Origin: 66-474 sp964489055
Lineage (GTDB): Bacteria > Pseudomonadota > Gammaproteobacteria > Xanthomonadales > Rhodanobacteraceae
Assembly: GCA_964489055.1 (NCBI GenBank)
Contig: CAZAXF010000009.1
Span: 1-64,000 of the forward strand
Direction of reading: 5' to 3'
Length of the DNA: 64,000 nucleotides
Every line of letters begins with the position of its first letter. Position 1 is the first letter of the stretch. A program made the position numbers and the translations under genes. The notes below the pieces were generated by a model that had not been told where the DNA came from, made no database searches, and was given only the letters and a program-made list of their open reading frames with translations. Positions 42,234 through 50,590 of the stretch are shown here, in pieces.

Positions 42234-42728
42234 TTACGGATTCGTCGTGGTGGCCGGCGGGGGCACCGGTGGCGTCATGTCGGTCTTCCGCACCCAGGTC
42301 TGGGTGCGACCGAACAGGGAAAAGCCGACATAACCGCGCACGTTCAGTTTCCGGCCGTTGTCCTCCAGGGTCAGCTTGACCTTGTACGTCTTGCCGTTGC
42401 TCGGGTCGAGGATCTGGCCGCCGTCCCACTGGTCACCATCCTTCCTGACGCCCCACATGATGGTCATGCCCTCGACGGGCTGGTTGTGGCGATCGCCCTC
42501 GCACTTGTCACAGATCGGGTTCGGACCCTGGTCGGAGAACAGCACCTTGTCGACCACGCCCTTGAGCGTGCCGTCGGGCTCCTGGCTGATGGTAATGATG
42601 GACTTGGGCTTGCCGGTGGCATCGTCCACCTGGGTCCAGGTACCGACCGGCGTGTCGTCGGCCGCGTACGCGTGTGCTGCCATCAGCAGCCCGAAGGCAA
42701 CCAGGGCGGAAGCAAGAATGGTGCGCAT
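42234..42728 (-). CDS. DUF2147 periplasmic protein
   Basis: The protein is 164 aa. A signal peptide (AFGLLMAAHAYAA) is followed by the DUF2147 lipocalin-like domain (VGTWTQVDDATGKPKSIITI; GQILDPSNGKTYKVKLTLE; LNVRGYVGFSLFGRTQTW). Two cysteines (ICDKCEGD) form a CxxC. The family is widespread and uncharacterised, probably binding a small ligand in the periplasm. It is divergent from apbC, with 155 bases between. Confidence 0.88.
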   Translation of the reverse strand: MRTILASALVAFGLLMAAHAYAADDTPVGTWTQVDDATGKPKSIITISQEPDGTLKGVVDKVLFSDQGPNPICDKCEGDRHNQPVEGMTIMWGVRKDGDQWDGGQILDPSNGKTYKVKLTLEDNGRKLNVRGYVGFSLFGRTQTWVRKTDMTPPVPPPATTTNP

Positions 42729-42883
42729 GGCGTGACCTCCAGAGGGTGTGTCCATAGCCTGCGTGTTGGCGGGGCCAGCGTCAAGCACGAACCGAACCAC
42801 AAGCTGAACCACCTCGGCGCTGACGCGGGTCAGGGCCGTTTGCCGGTGCTCTGGCATAATTCGGGGTTGTTTTACCCCGTTCG

Positions 42884-43984
42884 ATGATGCCCATGCCCGC
42901 CGTAGCCGAAAGCCACGTCCGCGAGTTTCTCGCCAGCATCCGCGACCCGCACGCGGGGGTGACGCTGAGCGAGTCCGGCGCGATCCGCGCGGTCGGCGTC
43001 GATGGCGACAGGGTGGCGGTAGAGATTGCACTTGGTTACCCGGCCGATGGCTGGCGACGCGACTTCGCGGCCAGGATCAAGCAGGCGCTGGAAGATGACC
43101 CCGCGATCGCGCAGGCGGCGGTTTCGGTCACCTCGCGCATCGCCACCCACAAGGTGCAGGGCAACCTGATGCCGCTGCCGGGGGTCAAGAACATCATCGC
43201 GGTGGCCTCGGGCAAGGGCGGCGTGGGCAAATCCACGGTCGCGGTGAACCTGGCGCTGGCGCTGGCCGCCGAGGGCGCCAACGCCGGCGTGCTGGACGCC
43301 GACATCTACGGCCCCAGCCAACCGCTGATGCTGGGCATCGAGGGCCGTCCGGAGTCGCCCGACGGCAAGACCATCATCCCCATGACCAACCACGGCCTGC
43401 AGGTGATGTCGATCGGGTTCCTGGTCGCCGAGGACACGGCGATGGTCTGGCGCGGCCCGATGGTCACCCAGGCGCTGACGCAGTTGCTGAACTCCACGCG
43501 CTGGCGCGACATAGATTACCTCGTCGTGGACATGCCGCCCGGCACCGGCGACATCCAGTTGACGCTGACCCAGCGCGTGCCGGTGGCCGGCGCGGTGATC
43601 GTCACCACGCCGCAGGACATCGCGCTGCTCGATGCCCGCAAGGGCCTGAAGGCGTTCGAGAAGGTGCAGGTGCCGGTGCTGGGCATCATCGAGAACATGG
43701 CCACGCACGTGTGTTCGAACTGCGGCCACGAGGAGCACGTGTTCGGCGAGGGCGGTGGCGCAAGGATGGCCGAACAATACGGCATTCCGCTGCTGGGCTC
43801 GCTGCCGCTGGACATCCGCATCCGCGAGCAGGCCGACGGCGGCAACCCCACCGTGGCCGCCGACCCCGATTCCGACCTCGCGCTGCGCTACCGCGAAATC
43901 GCCCGCAACACCGCCGCGCGATTGTCGCTCCAGGCCGAGCGCGACATGACCGGCGTGCCCAACATCCGCGTAGTCGACGATTGA
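42884..43984 (+). CDS. apbC: iron-sulfur cluster carrier ApbC/Mrp
   Basis: The protein is 366 aa. The N-terminal about 90 residues (MIP18/DUF59-like) precede a P-loop NTPase with Walker A SGKGGVGKSTVAVNLALALA, switch DADIYGPSQPLML and Walker B VVDMPPGTGD. The C-terminal CSNCGHEEHVFGEGGG provides the CxxC that binds a transferable 4Fe-4S cluster. It assembles or delivers Fe-S clusters in the cytoplasm. A hairpin, CGGGG-TTGTTTTA-CCCCG, lies just before the start (42864-42881). Two ATGs in tandem are possible. It is followed by dcd on the same strand. Confidence 0.95.
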   Translation: MMPMPAVAESHVREFLASIRDPHAGVTLSESGAIRAVGVDGDRVAVEIALGYPADGWRRDFAARIKQALEDDPAIAQAAVSVTSRIATHKVQGNLMPLPGVKNIIAVASGKGGVGKSTVAVNLALALAAEGANAGVLDADIYGPSQPLMLGIEGRPESPDGKTIIPMTNHGLQVMSIGFLVAEDTAMVWRGPMVTQALTQLLNSTRWRDIDYLVVDMPPGTGDIQLTLTQRVPVAGAVIVTTPQDIALLDARKGLKAFEKVQVPVLGIIENMATHVCSNCGHEEHVFGEGGGARMAEQYGIPLLGSLPLDIRIREQADGGNPTVAADPDSDLALRYREIARNTAARLSLQAERDMTGVPNIRVVDD

Positions 43985-43999
43985 GGCAACCGTTCGCAA

Positions 44000-44040
44000 A
44001 CCCATCCCCACCCCGGCCCTCCCCTTGAAGGGGAGGGGGC
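44000..44040. repeat. CCCTCCCC-family palindrome
   Basis: ACCCATCCCCACCCCGGCCC continues into TCCCCTTGAAGGGGAGGGGG. It lies between apbC and dcd; the arms mirror the msrB-msrA copy at 36001. Confidence 0.7.
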
Positions 44041-44132
44041 GCAAGCCGCCGCTGTTACGCTTCCCGGATTCACGCATCCATCTCTTGGTCCCCAGTCCCC
44101 GGTCCCCAGTCCCGCGAGCGCAGCGAGCAACC

Positions 44133-44696
44133 ATGACCATCAAAAGTGACAACTGGATCCGCCGCATGGCCGCCCAAGGCATGATCGAGCCGTTCGAGTC
44201 CGGCCAGGTCAAGTACAACGGTGACGACCGCATCGTGTCCTACGGTACCTCCAGCTACGGCTACGACGTGCGCTGCGCGGACGAGTTCAAGATCTTCACC
44301 AACATCAATTCGACCATCGTCGACCCCAAGGCCTTCGACTCGCGCAACTTCATCGACTTCCAGGGCAAGTGCTGCATCATCCCGCCCAATTCGTTCGCGC
44401 TGGCGCGCACCATCGAGTATTTCCGCATTCCACGCAACGTGCTCACCATCTGCCTCGGCAAGAGCACGTACGCGCGCTGCGGCATCATCGTCAACGTGAC
44501 GCCGCTGGAGCCGGAATGGGAGGGCCATGTGACGCTGGAGTTTTCCAACACCACGCCGCTGCCGGCCAAGGTCTATGCCAACGAGGGCGTGGCGCAGATG
44601 CTGTTCCTGGAGTCGGACGAGGTGTGTTCCACCAGCTACAAGGATCGCGGCGGGAAATACCAGGGCCAGCGCGGCGTGACACTCCCCAGGACGTGA
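44133..44696 (+). CDS. dcd: dCTP deaminase
   Basis: The protein is 187 aa (family about 190). It deaminates dCTP to dUTP for dTMP synthesis. Recognisable segments are IVSYGTSSYGYDVR, LGKSTYARCGIIVNVTPLEP (substrate-binding Arg) and EGHVTLEFSNTTPLPAKVY with the catalytic Glu, then the C-terminal DRGGKYQGQRGVTLP. The enzyme acts as a homotrimer in the cytoplasm. The ATG at 44133 begins MTIKSDNWIRR. Pairing with apbC/mrp upstream is common in proteobacteria. Confidence 0.96.
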   Translation: MTIKSDNWIRRMAAQGMIEPFESGQVKYNGDDRIVSYGTSSYGYDVRCADEFKIFTNINSTIVDPKAFDSRNFIDFQGKCCIIPPNSFALARTIEYFRIPRNVLTICLGKSTYARCGIIVNVTPLEPEWEGHVTLEFSNTTPLPAKVYANEGVAQMLFLESDEVCSTSYKDRGGKYQGQRGVTLPRT

Positions 44697-44786
44697 GCGT
44701 GCGGGCGTGTTCAGCCGTCTTGTGGCAGACTTGCGCGGTTGCGGCTGCGCGGCCGCGTTCGAAGATCCCCAACGGAGACTGATTCC

Positions 44787-45188
44787 ATGAACCTGCGTTC
44801 GATTGCCATTCGCCTGGGCGGCGCCGTCATGCTGACGGGGGTGCTGGCACTGGCGGCCTGCAATTCCAACGTCCGGCGCGGCGGCGAGACCAGTGTCGTG
44901 GTGCCGGCGAACTATGACATGGTGATCGGTGCGTACAAGAGCAACCAGTTCCTGCTGGACGGGGCGGTGCTCAGCGGGCCGGACCTCGAGGCGCATTTCC
45001 GCTACCTCAAGGACGTGAAGAAGCTACCGAAAACCGTGTTGCTGGAGGACTCCGATTCGGCCAAGGTCAACAACGACGACCTTGAGGAATTCGCCAGCCT
45101 GCAGCTCAGCTTCGGCTTCACCGGCTACGTGATGCACAAGGGCAAGCTGACCCTGATGAGCGCGGTCGAAGCCAAGAAAAAGGAGTAG
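44787..45188 (+). CDS. hypothetical lipoprotein
   Basis: The protein is 133 aa. The lipobox LAAC at about residues 22-25 follows a hydrophobic leader, so it should be acylated and sit in the outer membrane. The mature part has no family I recognise: it is acidic/basic alternating (LEAHFRYLKDVKKLPKTVLLE; KVNNDDLEEFASLQLS). GGAGA lies upstream of the ATG. The stop is followed at once by a three-copy 44-bp repeat and a terminator-like stem. Confidence 0.72.
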   Translation: MNLRSIAIRLGGAVMLTGVLALAACNSNVRRGGETSVVVPANYDMVIGAYKSNQFLLDGAVLSGPDLEAHFRYLKDVKKLPKTVLLEDSDSAKVNNDDLEEFASLQLSFGFTGYVMHKGKLTLMSAVEAKKKE

Positions 45189-45318
45189 GAGGGCCGGAAG
45201 GCCCGATCGCGTTTACCCTCGTCGCACGCAGGGGGGCCGGGGCGCCCGATCGCGTTGACCCGTCGTCGCACGCAGGAGGACCGGAAGGCCCGATTGCGTT
45301 GACCCATCGCCGCGCTCA
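45188..45318. repeat. 44-bp tandem repeat, three copies
   Basis: Units at 45188, 45231 and 45275 share GGAGGNCCGGAAGGCCCGAT followed by CGCGTTGACCC and GTCGCACGCA. Each holds a small GGCC-type hairpin. They lie between the convergent lipoprotein and pcp genes. Confidence 0.75.
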
Positions 45319-45349
45319 GGCGACGCAGTGTCGGGCCTTCCGGCCTTCC
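45275..45349. terminator. bidirectional terminator-like stem-loop
   Basis: GGAGGACCGGAAGGCCCGA (45275-45293) pairs with TCGGGCCTTCCGGCCTTCC (45331-45349) across a 37-base loop. The right arm ends at the pcp stop codon. It has no clear U-run on either side, so termination is inferred from position between convergent genes. Confidence 0.5.
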
Positions 45350-46011
45350 TACCGTTCCGCGCCACCACTGACGCGTGCGTCGCGGCCGGTCGCCAGTGTC
45401 GTGCGCACGATGGTTTCCAGCCCGCGAATCATGTCCTCCAGCAGCATTCCCGGTTCGTCGTGACGCGCGGCTTGTTCGGGCAGCCACGGAACATGCACGA
45501 AACCGGCACGCGTGCCGCGACGGCGTATCGCGTGCATCAGCCCATAGAACACCTGATTGCATACGTAGGTGCCCGCGGTCTGCGAGACGTGCGCGGAAAT
45601 GTCCGCGCGGCGCAGCGCCTGCAGCGCGGCCTTGATCGGCAGCCGCGTGAAATAGGCCGCGGGGCCGTTGCGCACGACCGGTGCATCGATCGGCTGCCGC
45701 CCGGCGTTGTCGGGGATGCGCGCATCGACCACGTTGATCGCGACGCGCTCCAGGGAAATCCCCTCGCGCCCGCCGGCCACGCCCACGGCCACGGCAACGC
45801 GCGGCCGTGCCGAGCGCAGCGCCCGCCGCAGCGCCGGCAGCGCGGCGTCGAATTCACAGGGCAGTTCGCGTGTCGCGATGCGGTGTCCGTCGATCAGCAA
45901 CCCGTCCAGCGCGCGCACCGCCTGCCATGACGGATTGACCGACTCGCCGGCAAACGGTGCGAAACCGGTCAAAAGGACAGCGGGCTCACGGGTGCGCGCG
46001 GCGGGGCTCAA
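45349..46011 (-). CDS. pcp: pyrrolidone-carboxylate peptidase (pyroglutamyl peptidase I)
   Basis: A C15-family cysteine peptidase of about 220 aa (usual 210-220) that removes N-terminal pyroglutamate from peptides. The catalytic Glu is in ISLERVAINVVDARIPDN, Cys in AGTYVCNQVFYG and His in AGFVHVPWLPEQ. It starts LLTGFAPFAGESVNPSW. The best start is unclear: a TTG at 46011 overlaps the DUF979 stop and would be translationally coupled; an ATG at 46077 would give a non-conserved extension. It is the last gene of the pyroglutamate operon and feeds free 5-oxoproline to PxpABC. Confidence 0.9.
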   Translation of the reverse strand: MSPAARTREPAVLLTGFAPFAGESVNPSWQAVRALDGLLIDGHRIATRELPCEFDAALPALRRALRSARPRVAVAVGVAGGREGISLERVAINVVDARIPDNAGRQPIDAPVVRNGPAAYFTRLPIKAALQALRRADISAHVSQTAGTYVCNQVFYGLMHAIRRRGTRAGFVHVPWLPEQAARHDEPGMLLEDMIRGLETIVRTTLATGRDARVSGGAER

Positions 46012-46976
46012 AAGCGGAATACCAGGAAATACATCAGCAGCAAGTTTACGACCAGCAGCGCCGCGCCGGTTTTCCATTGCGCGCGGATCACGTCATTCTG
46101 GCCGGGCAGCTCCAGCAGAGCCACCGGAACGATGTTGAAGTTTGCCGCCATCGGCGTGAACAGGGTGCCGCAATAGCCGGTCACCATGCCCATGGCGCCC
46201 AGGATCGCGGGATCGGCGCCGTGCAGGTCGATCAAAAGCGGAATCCCGACGCCGGCCATCAGCACCGGAAATGCCGCAAAGGCGTTGCCCATGATCACGG
46301 TGAACAGCACCATGCCGAGCCCGAACGCGATCACGCAGGCCAGCGCGCTGTTGACCGGAATCACCATGCGCACCAGGTCGGCGACCGCGGTACCGACCCC
46401 GGTCGCGGCAAACACGCCGCCCAGCGCCGCCAGCGTCAGCGGCAGCAGCGCCGCCCAGCCGAGCGTGTCGAGCAGGCGCCGGCCTTCGGCGAGTCCGTCG
46501 GCGGGTTTCGCGCGAGTCACCCGCAAGGCCGCGACAAGCGCGATGACGCAGGCCAGCGCCAACCCGGTCAGGGTCATGCGGTGGTGCGCGAACACAGCCA
46601 CGCCGCCAATCACCAGGTAGCCGCCGAGCACCGCCACCAGCAGCGTGACCAGCGGAATCAGGACCGCCGGGCCGAACAGCTTGTGGCGCAGCCTGAGTGC
46701 GTCCGCCTCGCGCTCTGCTTCCCCGCGTTCGGTGAGCTGTCCGCGCTTCATGCGCGGTGACAGCACCGCCAGCGCGATCACGCCCAGGCCCGCGAGCTGC
46801 GCGGGCATGGGGTTGTGGGCCGCGGTCGCGGCCAGCACGTATTTGCCGCCCGCGATCAGCGCCGCCAGCACCAGCCAGAATGCCGCGTGCGACCAGCGGC
46901 GCTGGCGCAGGTTGAGCCACGCAGCGCCGGCGAGGAACAACGCGATCAACCAGTAGGCCTGTTCGATCGTCAGCAT
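46008..46976 (-). CDS. DUF979 family permease subunit (probable 5-oxoproline transport)
   Basis: A membrane protein of 322 aa with about 10 helices and no ATP-binding motif, matching the DUF979 family, typically found paired with DUF969 next to pxp genes and pcp. Such pairs are thought to form a transporter for 5-oxoproline or pyroglutamyl peptides; this is inferred from context, not proved here. VNSALACVIAFGLGMVLFTV and the GYCGTLFTPMAANFNIVPVA stretch are conserved-looking. The ATG at 46976 begins MLTIEQAYWLIALF. It lies in the pxpB-pxpC-pxpA-DUF969-DUF979-pcp operon. Confidence 0.85.
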   Translation of the reverse strand: MLTIEQAYWLIALFLAGAAWLNLRQRRWSHAAFWLVLAALIAGGKYVLAATAAHNPMPAQLAGLGVIALAVLSPRMKRGQLTERGEAEREADALRLRHKLFGPAVLIPLVTLLVAVLGGYLVIGGVAVFAHHRMTLTGLALACVIALVAALRVTRAKPADGLAEGRRLLDTLGWAALLPLTLAALGGVFAATGVGTAVADLVRMVIPVNSALACVIAFGLGMVLFTVIMGNAFAAFPVLMAGVGIPLLIDLHGADPAILGAMGMVTGYCGTLFTPMAANFNIVPVALLELPGQNDVIRAQWKTGAALLVVNLLLMYFLVFRF

Positions 46977-47036
46977 CGCTTCAATCCGGGAGCGTGTCGG
47001 GCATGCCCGAATCGTTGCGATGGACTGGTCGGTCGG

Positions 47037-47090
47037 CCCCCTCACCCCAGCCCTCTCCCCCGACAGGTCGGGGGAGAGGGAGCAGAGAAG
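47037..47090. repeat. CCCTCTCC/GGGAGAGGG-family palindrome inside operon
   Basis: CCCCCTCACCCCAGCCCTCT continues into CCCCCGACAGGTCGGGGGAG and AGGG. It lies in the 171-base DUF979-DUF969 spacer, the largest gap of the pyroglutamate operon. Confidence 0.72.
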
Positions 47091-47147
47091 GGCGTCGCCT
47101 GGAGGTGCGGTCGAGAGGTGAATTCCGATGCGGTTGGCCGTGCGGCT

Positions 47148-47876
47148 TCATGCGCAGCCACCTGTCTCGGAGTCGCTGTCGGGGGCGGCGGCCGTGGGCG
47201 CGCCAGTTCCGATACGGCGTGCGAACAACACGGTGCGGATGCCGTGGATGATGAACGCGGCGATCGCGGTCGGCAGCGCCCACAGCGCGATGTGCAGCGG
47301 TTCGAGCTCGATGCCGTGCTGGGAATAAAACCCCTGGATCAGAAGCACCGCGCCCAGCGCGATGAACACGTCCTCGCCGAAGAACAGCCCGATGTTGTCG
47401 GTGGCGGCGCTGAATGCGCGCACGTCGTTGCGCTCTTCGGGCGAAAGCGGCGATCCGCGTTTTTCCGCCGCGCCTTCGGCCATCGGCGCCAGCAGCGGGC
47501 GCACGGTTTGCGCCTGCCCGGCGACGCTGGTCAGGCCGAGCATCGACAGGATCTGGCGCAGGCCGAGGTAGGCAATCAGCAGGCGCGGGAAGGTGAGGGT
47601 GCGCAGCGAGCCGATCCAGTTGCGCGCGTGCTCGCGCAGGCCGGCGCGCTCGAGTACGCCGATCGCGGGCAGGGTCAGCACGAACAGCAGCAGGGCGCGT
47701 TCGGACACGAAGCTGTTGCCGATCAATGCCAGTATCTCGTCGATCGACTTGCCGGCCGCGAGTCCGCTGACGATGCCCGCCACCACCACCACCGGCACCG
47801 GGTTGAAACGCAGCGCGAAGCCGGCGATCACCACCAGCACGCCCAGCAGTGGCAGCCAATGCAGCAGTTCGCTCAT
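47148..47876 (-). CDS. DUF969 family permease subunit (probable 5-oxoproline transport)
   Basis: The protein is 242 aa with about six membrane segments, matching DUF969 (LLHWLPLLGVLVVIAGFALR; ALIGNSFVSERALLLFVLTL; AATDNIGLFFGEDVFIALGA). It is the partner of the DUF979 protein downstream. The start ATG overlaps the pxpA stop in an ATGA, showing translational coupling and operon membership. Transport of pyroglutamate is the natural hypothesis from context. Confidence 0.86.
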   Translation of the reverse strand: MSELLHWLPLLGVLVVIAGFALRFNPVPVVVVAGIVSGLAAGKSIDEILALIGNSFVSERALLLFVLTLPAIGVLERAGLREHARNWIGSLRTLTFPRLLIAYLGLRQILSMLGLTSVAGQAQTVRPLLAPMAEGAAEKRGSPLSPEERNDVRAFSAATDNIGLFFGEDVFIALGAVLLIQGFYSQHGIELEPLHIALWALPTAIAAFIIHGIRTVLFARRIGTGAPTAAAPDSDSETGGCA

Positions 47877-48640
47877 GCCGGTCGCGTCGGTGCGGCGATC
47901 CGCAGGCCCGCGTCCTGCAATGCACGGTGCAGGCGTTCGGCAAAGGCCGCAGCGTTGGCGCGGTCGCCGTGGACGCACACGGTGTCGGCCTGCATGGCAA
48001 CGCGCGAGCCGTCCGCGGTCGTGGCTTCGCCGCGCGTGGCGATCGAGACCGCCTGCGCCACGGCGGCGTCGATGTCCTCGATCACCGCGCCGGGTTCCGA
48101 GCGCGGCGTGAGCGATCCGTCGGCGCGGTAGCGGCGATCGCAGAAGCCCTCGCGTTGCACCGGAAGTCCCGCCGCGTGTCCGGCGTCGATGAGCGCGCCG
48201 CCGGCGAGGCCGACCAGGATCAACGTCGGATCGAAATCGCGGACCGCGCGGGCGATCGCGTCGGCCAGCGTGCGGTCGCGCGCGGCCATGTTGTACAGCG
48301 CGCCGTGCGGCTTGACGTGGTGCAGGTGCGATCCGGCCGCATGCACGAAGGCGTGCAGCGCGCCGAGCTGGTACAGGGTTTGCGCGTAGGCGTCGTCCGG
48401 TGCGACTTTCATCTCCCGCCGTCCGAAGCCCTGCAAGTCCGGCAGCGACACGTGCGCACCGATCGCGACGCCGTGTTCGAGGCACAGCGCGACCGTGGCG
48501 CGCATGATCGCCGGGTCGCCGGCGTGGAACCCGCAGGCCACGTTGGCCGAACTGATCCACGGCATTACGCCGGCGTCGTCGCCCATGCGCCAGGCGCCGA
48601 ACGATTCGCCGAGATCTGCGTTGAGGTCGATGGGGTTCAA
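47873..48640 (-). CDS. pxpA: 5-oxoprolinase subunit PxpA
   Basis: A LamB/YcsF-family subunit of 255 aa. With PxpB and PxpC it forms the bacterial ATP-dependent 5-oxoprolinase that opens 5-oxoproline to L-glutamate. Family motifs are NPIDLNADLGESFG, ANVACGFHAGDP, GRREMKVAPDDAY and HHVKPHGALYN (metal/active-site histidines). It overlaps the DUF969 start by 4 bases. The pxpC stop is 48 bases upstream. Confidence 0.94.
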   Translation of the reverse strand: MNPIDLNADLGESFGAWRMGDDAGVMPWISSANVACGFHAGDPAIMRATVALCLEHGVAIGAHVSLPDLQGFGRREMKVAPDDAYAQTLYQLGALHAFVHAAGSHLHHVKPHGALYNMAARDRTLADAIARAVRDFDPTLILVGLAGGALIDAGHAAGLPVQREGFCDRRYRADGSLTPRSEPGAVIEDIDAAVAQAVSIATRGEATTADGSRVAMQADTVCVHGDRANAAAFAERLHRALQDAGLRIAAPTRPA

Positions 48641-48688
48641 GGGCGGGGATTCTGATTCGGGATGCGGAGCTTGATCGGGTTTTTTTGG

Positions 48689-49744
48689 TCATTCCGGGGC
48701 CGGCGCGGGTCCATCGCGACCGAACCCGGAATCCAGTTTCAGCCGTTGCCGGACCAGCCGTTCGATTTCACGCAGCGCGTGTTCCTGGGTGCGCAAAGCT
48801 TCCAGTGCATCCTCGAACGTGCAGGCCCGAAAGCGTACCGCATCACCGGGCTGCCGTTGTGCCAGCCGCGGCAGGTCGACCGCCGCGACCTGTCCGATGC
48901 GCGGATAGCCGCCGCTGGTCGGGCACTCCGGACCGAACACGATCGGTTGTCCCGAGGGCGGCAACTGCAGCAGGCCCGGCACGCAGCCTTCGCTGACCAT
49001 TTCCACCGGGTCTTGCCATTCGAGGCCGGGACCGGTCAGTCGCAAGCCCACGCGATTGGAATCGGCGTGAACTTGAAATAATTTGGAAAACAAGGAAATA
49101 CGAGATGTTTCTTCCAAGTTCTCGAAGTGCGTTCCCAGGATCAGCCGCAATGGCGGCACGGGTCCCTCGTCGCACCACGGCCGCGGGTCCAGGCGCCACG
49201 AAAAAAGGGGGGCAGAGGCAACTTTTTCGCCTCCCGGGGACTGGTTTCGCATGCGTTCAAAGACCGACTCCGACCCCGGCTTGCGCGTTTCAAGCGTATC
49301 GCCCGCGCGCAGGGGCCTGCCGTCGAACGGGCCGAGGTGCGCGTTGACGTCCGTGCCGCGGCTGCCGAGTACCGGCTGGATCGCGAACCCGCCGTGGATG
49401 GCAAGGTAGGCACGGCAGCCGTGGCGCATCGCGCCCAGTTCCACCGATGAGCCGGCCGGTACCAACACGGGTGCCCAGGTCTGCGCTTCGCGCCCGTCGA
49501 CGCGCAGCGGGATCGGCGCGCCGGTGACCGCGATCCATGCATCGTGGTGGAAGCGCAGGGTCGGACCGAGCAGCGTGATTTCGAGTCCGCAGGCACCCGC
49601 CGCATTGCCGCACAGCGCGTTGGCGATCCGCAGTGCGGGGGCGTCGAAGGCGCCGGCACGGCCGATGCCGAGGTGCGCGAACCCCGGTCGACCCGCGTCC
49701 TGCAGCGTGGTCAACAGGCCCGGTTTGACGATCCCGATGCTCAC
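48689..49744 (-). CDS. pxpC: 5-oxoprolinase subunit PxpC
   Basis: Biotin-carboxyltransferase-like subunit (AHS2 domain, 351 aa), the second part of 5-oxoprolinase. The N-terminus GLLTTLQDAGRPGFAHLGIG and YLAIHGGFAIQPVLGSRGTD are diagnostic; the C-terminal part has PIVFGPECPTSGGYPRIGQV. It starts with a GTG that overlaps the pxpB stop (GTGA), so translation is coupled. The frame is intact. Confidence 0.93.
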   Translation of the reverse strand: MSIGIVKPGLLTTLQDAGRPGFAHLGIGRAGAFDAPALRIANALCGNAAGACGLEITLLGPTLRFHHDAWIAVTGAPIPLRVDGREAQTWAPVLVPAGSSVELGAMRHGCRAYLAIHGGFAIQPVLGSRGTDVNAHLGPFDGRPLRAGDTLETRKPGSESVFERMRNQSPGGEKVASAPLFSWRLDPRPWCDEGPVPPLRLILGTHFENLEETSRISLFSKLFQVHADSNRVGLRLTGPGLEWQDPVEMVSEGCVPGLLQLPPSGQPIVFGPECPTSGGYPRIGQVAAVDLPRLAQRQPGDAVRFRACTFEDALEALRTQEHALREIERLVRQRLKLDSGFGRDGPAPAPE

Positions 49745-50466
49745 CGCGCGCGCTCCGCAAGCTGCGCGAACGTTGCCTCGTCGACGGCGCGAAAGCGTAC
49801 CCGGTCGCCGGGCGCGAGCAGGCAGGGCGCGTCGCGTCGTGGATCGAACAGCACGCGCGGCGTGCGGCCGATCAACTGCCAGCCGCCCGGCAGTTCGCGC
49901 GGATAGATGCCGGCTTGCGCGCCGCCGATCGCGACCGACCCGGCCGGCACGCGCGTGCGCGGATTCGCACGGCGCGGCATCTGCAGCGCGCGGTCCAGCC
50001 CCAGCAGGTACGGAAATCCCGGCGCAAAGCCAAGCATGGCGACGCGGTAATCGCCGGCGGCGTGTCGCGCGATCACTTCGCTTTCGGTCAAATGCGCGTG
50101 CGCGGCGACCTCGGCGAGGTCGGGTCCGAAGTCGCCGCCGTAGCACACGGGAATGTCGATGGGTTGCGTGGACTCTCCTTGATCGTCGCCGCGGCCGGAC
50201 TGCCGCGACACCGCGTCCCGCAACGCCTCGCCCAGTTGCTGGTGCACGTCCGGCGGCGGCAATTCCCCCGCGGCCGTCGCGAACGGGTCGAAGCGCACCA
50301 GCAGCGTGGCATAGGCCGGGGCGATGTCGGTGACGCCGGGCAGACCGGCAGCGCGGATCGCCGTCGCGGCGGCGTGCACGCGCGCGTTGACCGCGGGGTC
50401 GATGCCGTCGCCGAAGCGCAACAGCAGCGCGCCCTCCGACAGCCATTCGATGGTGAAGTTGCTCAT
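49741..50466 (-). CDS. pxpB: 5-oxoprolinase subunit PxpB
   Basis: KipI/AHS1-domain protein (241 aa), the first gene of the operon. Diagnostic segments are VAMLGFAPGFPYLLGLD and RTRVPAGSVAIGGAQAGIYP, with WQLIGRTPRVLFDP. It forms a complex with PxpC and PxpA. A linker (about residues 90-100, SRQSGRGDDQGE) is longer than usual. The ATG at 50466 is likely, though the ribosome-binding site is only AAAGGA. The upstream sequence holds a palindromic repeat at 50527, followed by the dienelactone-hydrolase gene on the same strand. Confidence 0.93.
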   Translation of the reverse strand: MSNFTIEWLSEGALLLRFGDGIDPAVNARVHAAATAIRAAGLPGVTDIAPAYATLLVRFDPFATAAGELPPPDVHQQLGEALRDAVSRQSGRGDDQGESTQPIDIPVCYGGDFGPDLAEVAAHAHLTESEVIARHAAGDYRVAMLGFAPGFPYLLGLDRALQMPRRANPRTRVPAGSVAIGGAQAGIYPRELPGGWQLIGRTPRVLFDPRRDAPCLLAPGDRVRFRAVDEATFAQLAERAR

Positions 50467-50526
50467 TTCGAAAGGAACGGTTCCGCCTTCTGACCGGTGA
50501 TGCGGATATTCCCATTTAGCGCGAGG

Positions 50527-50562
50527 AAAGCCCTCTGCTCCGCATTTGCGGGGGAGAGGGAA
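50527..50562. repeat. CCCTCTCC-family palindrome upstream of pxpB
   Basis: AAGCCCTCTGCTCCGCATTT pairs with GCGGGGGAGAGGG. It lies between the hydrolase stop and the pxpB start and could separate two transcription units. Confidence 0.7.
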
Positions 50563-50590
50563 CCCTTCGGTACGCGCGGGTGTTGGCAAA

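Noticed and set aside
46011..46077. Longer pcp starting at the ATG at 46077
   Set aside because: The added 22 residues are not like Pcp N-termini and would overlap the DUF979 end by 70 bases without a ribosome-binding site.
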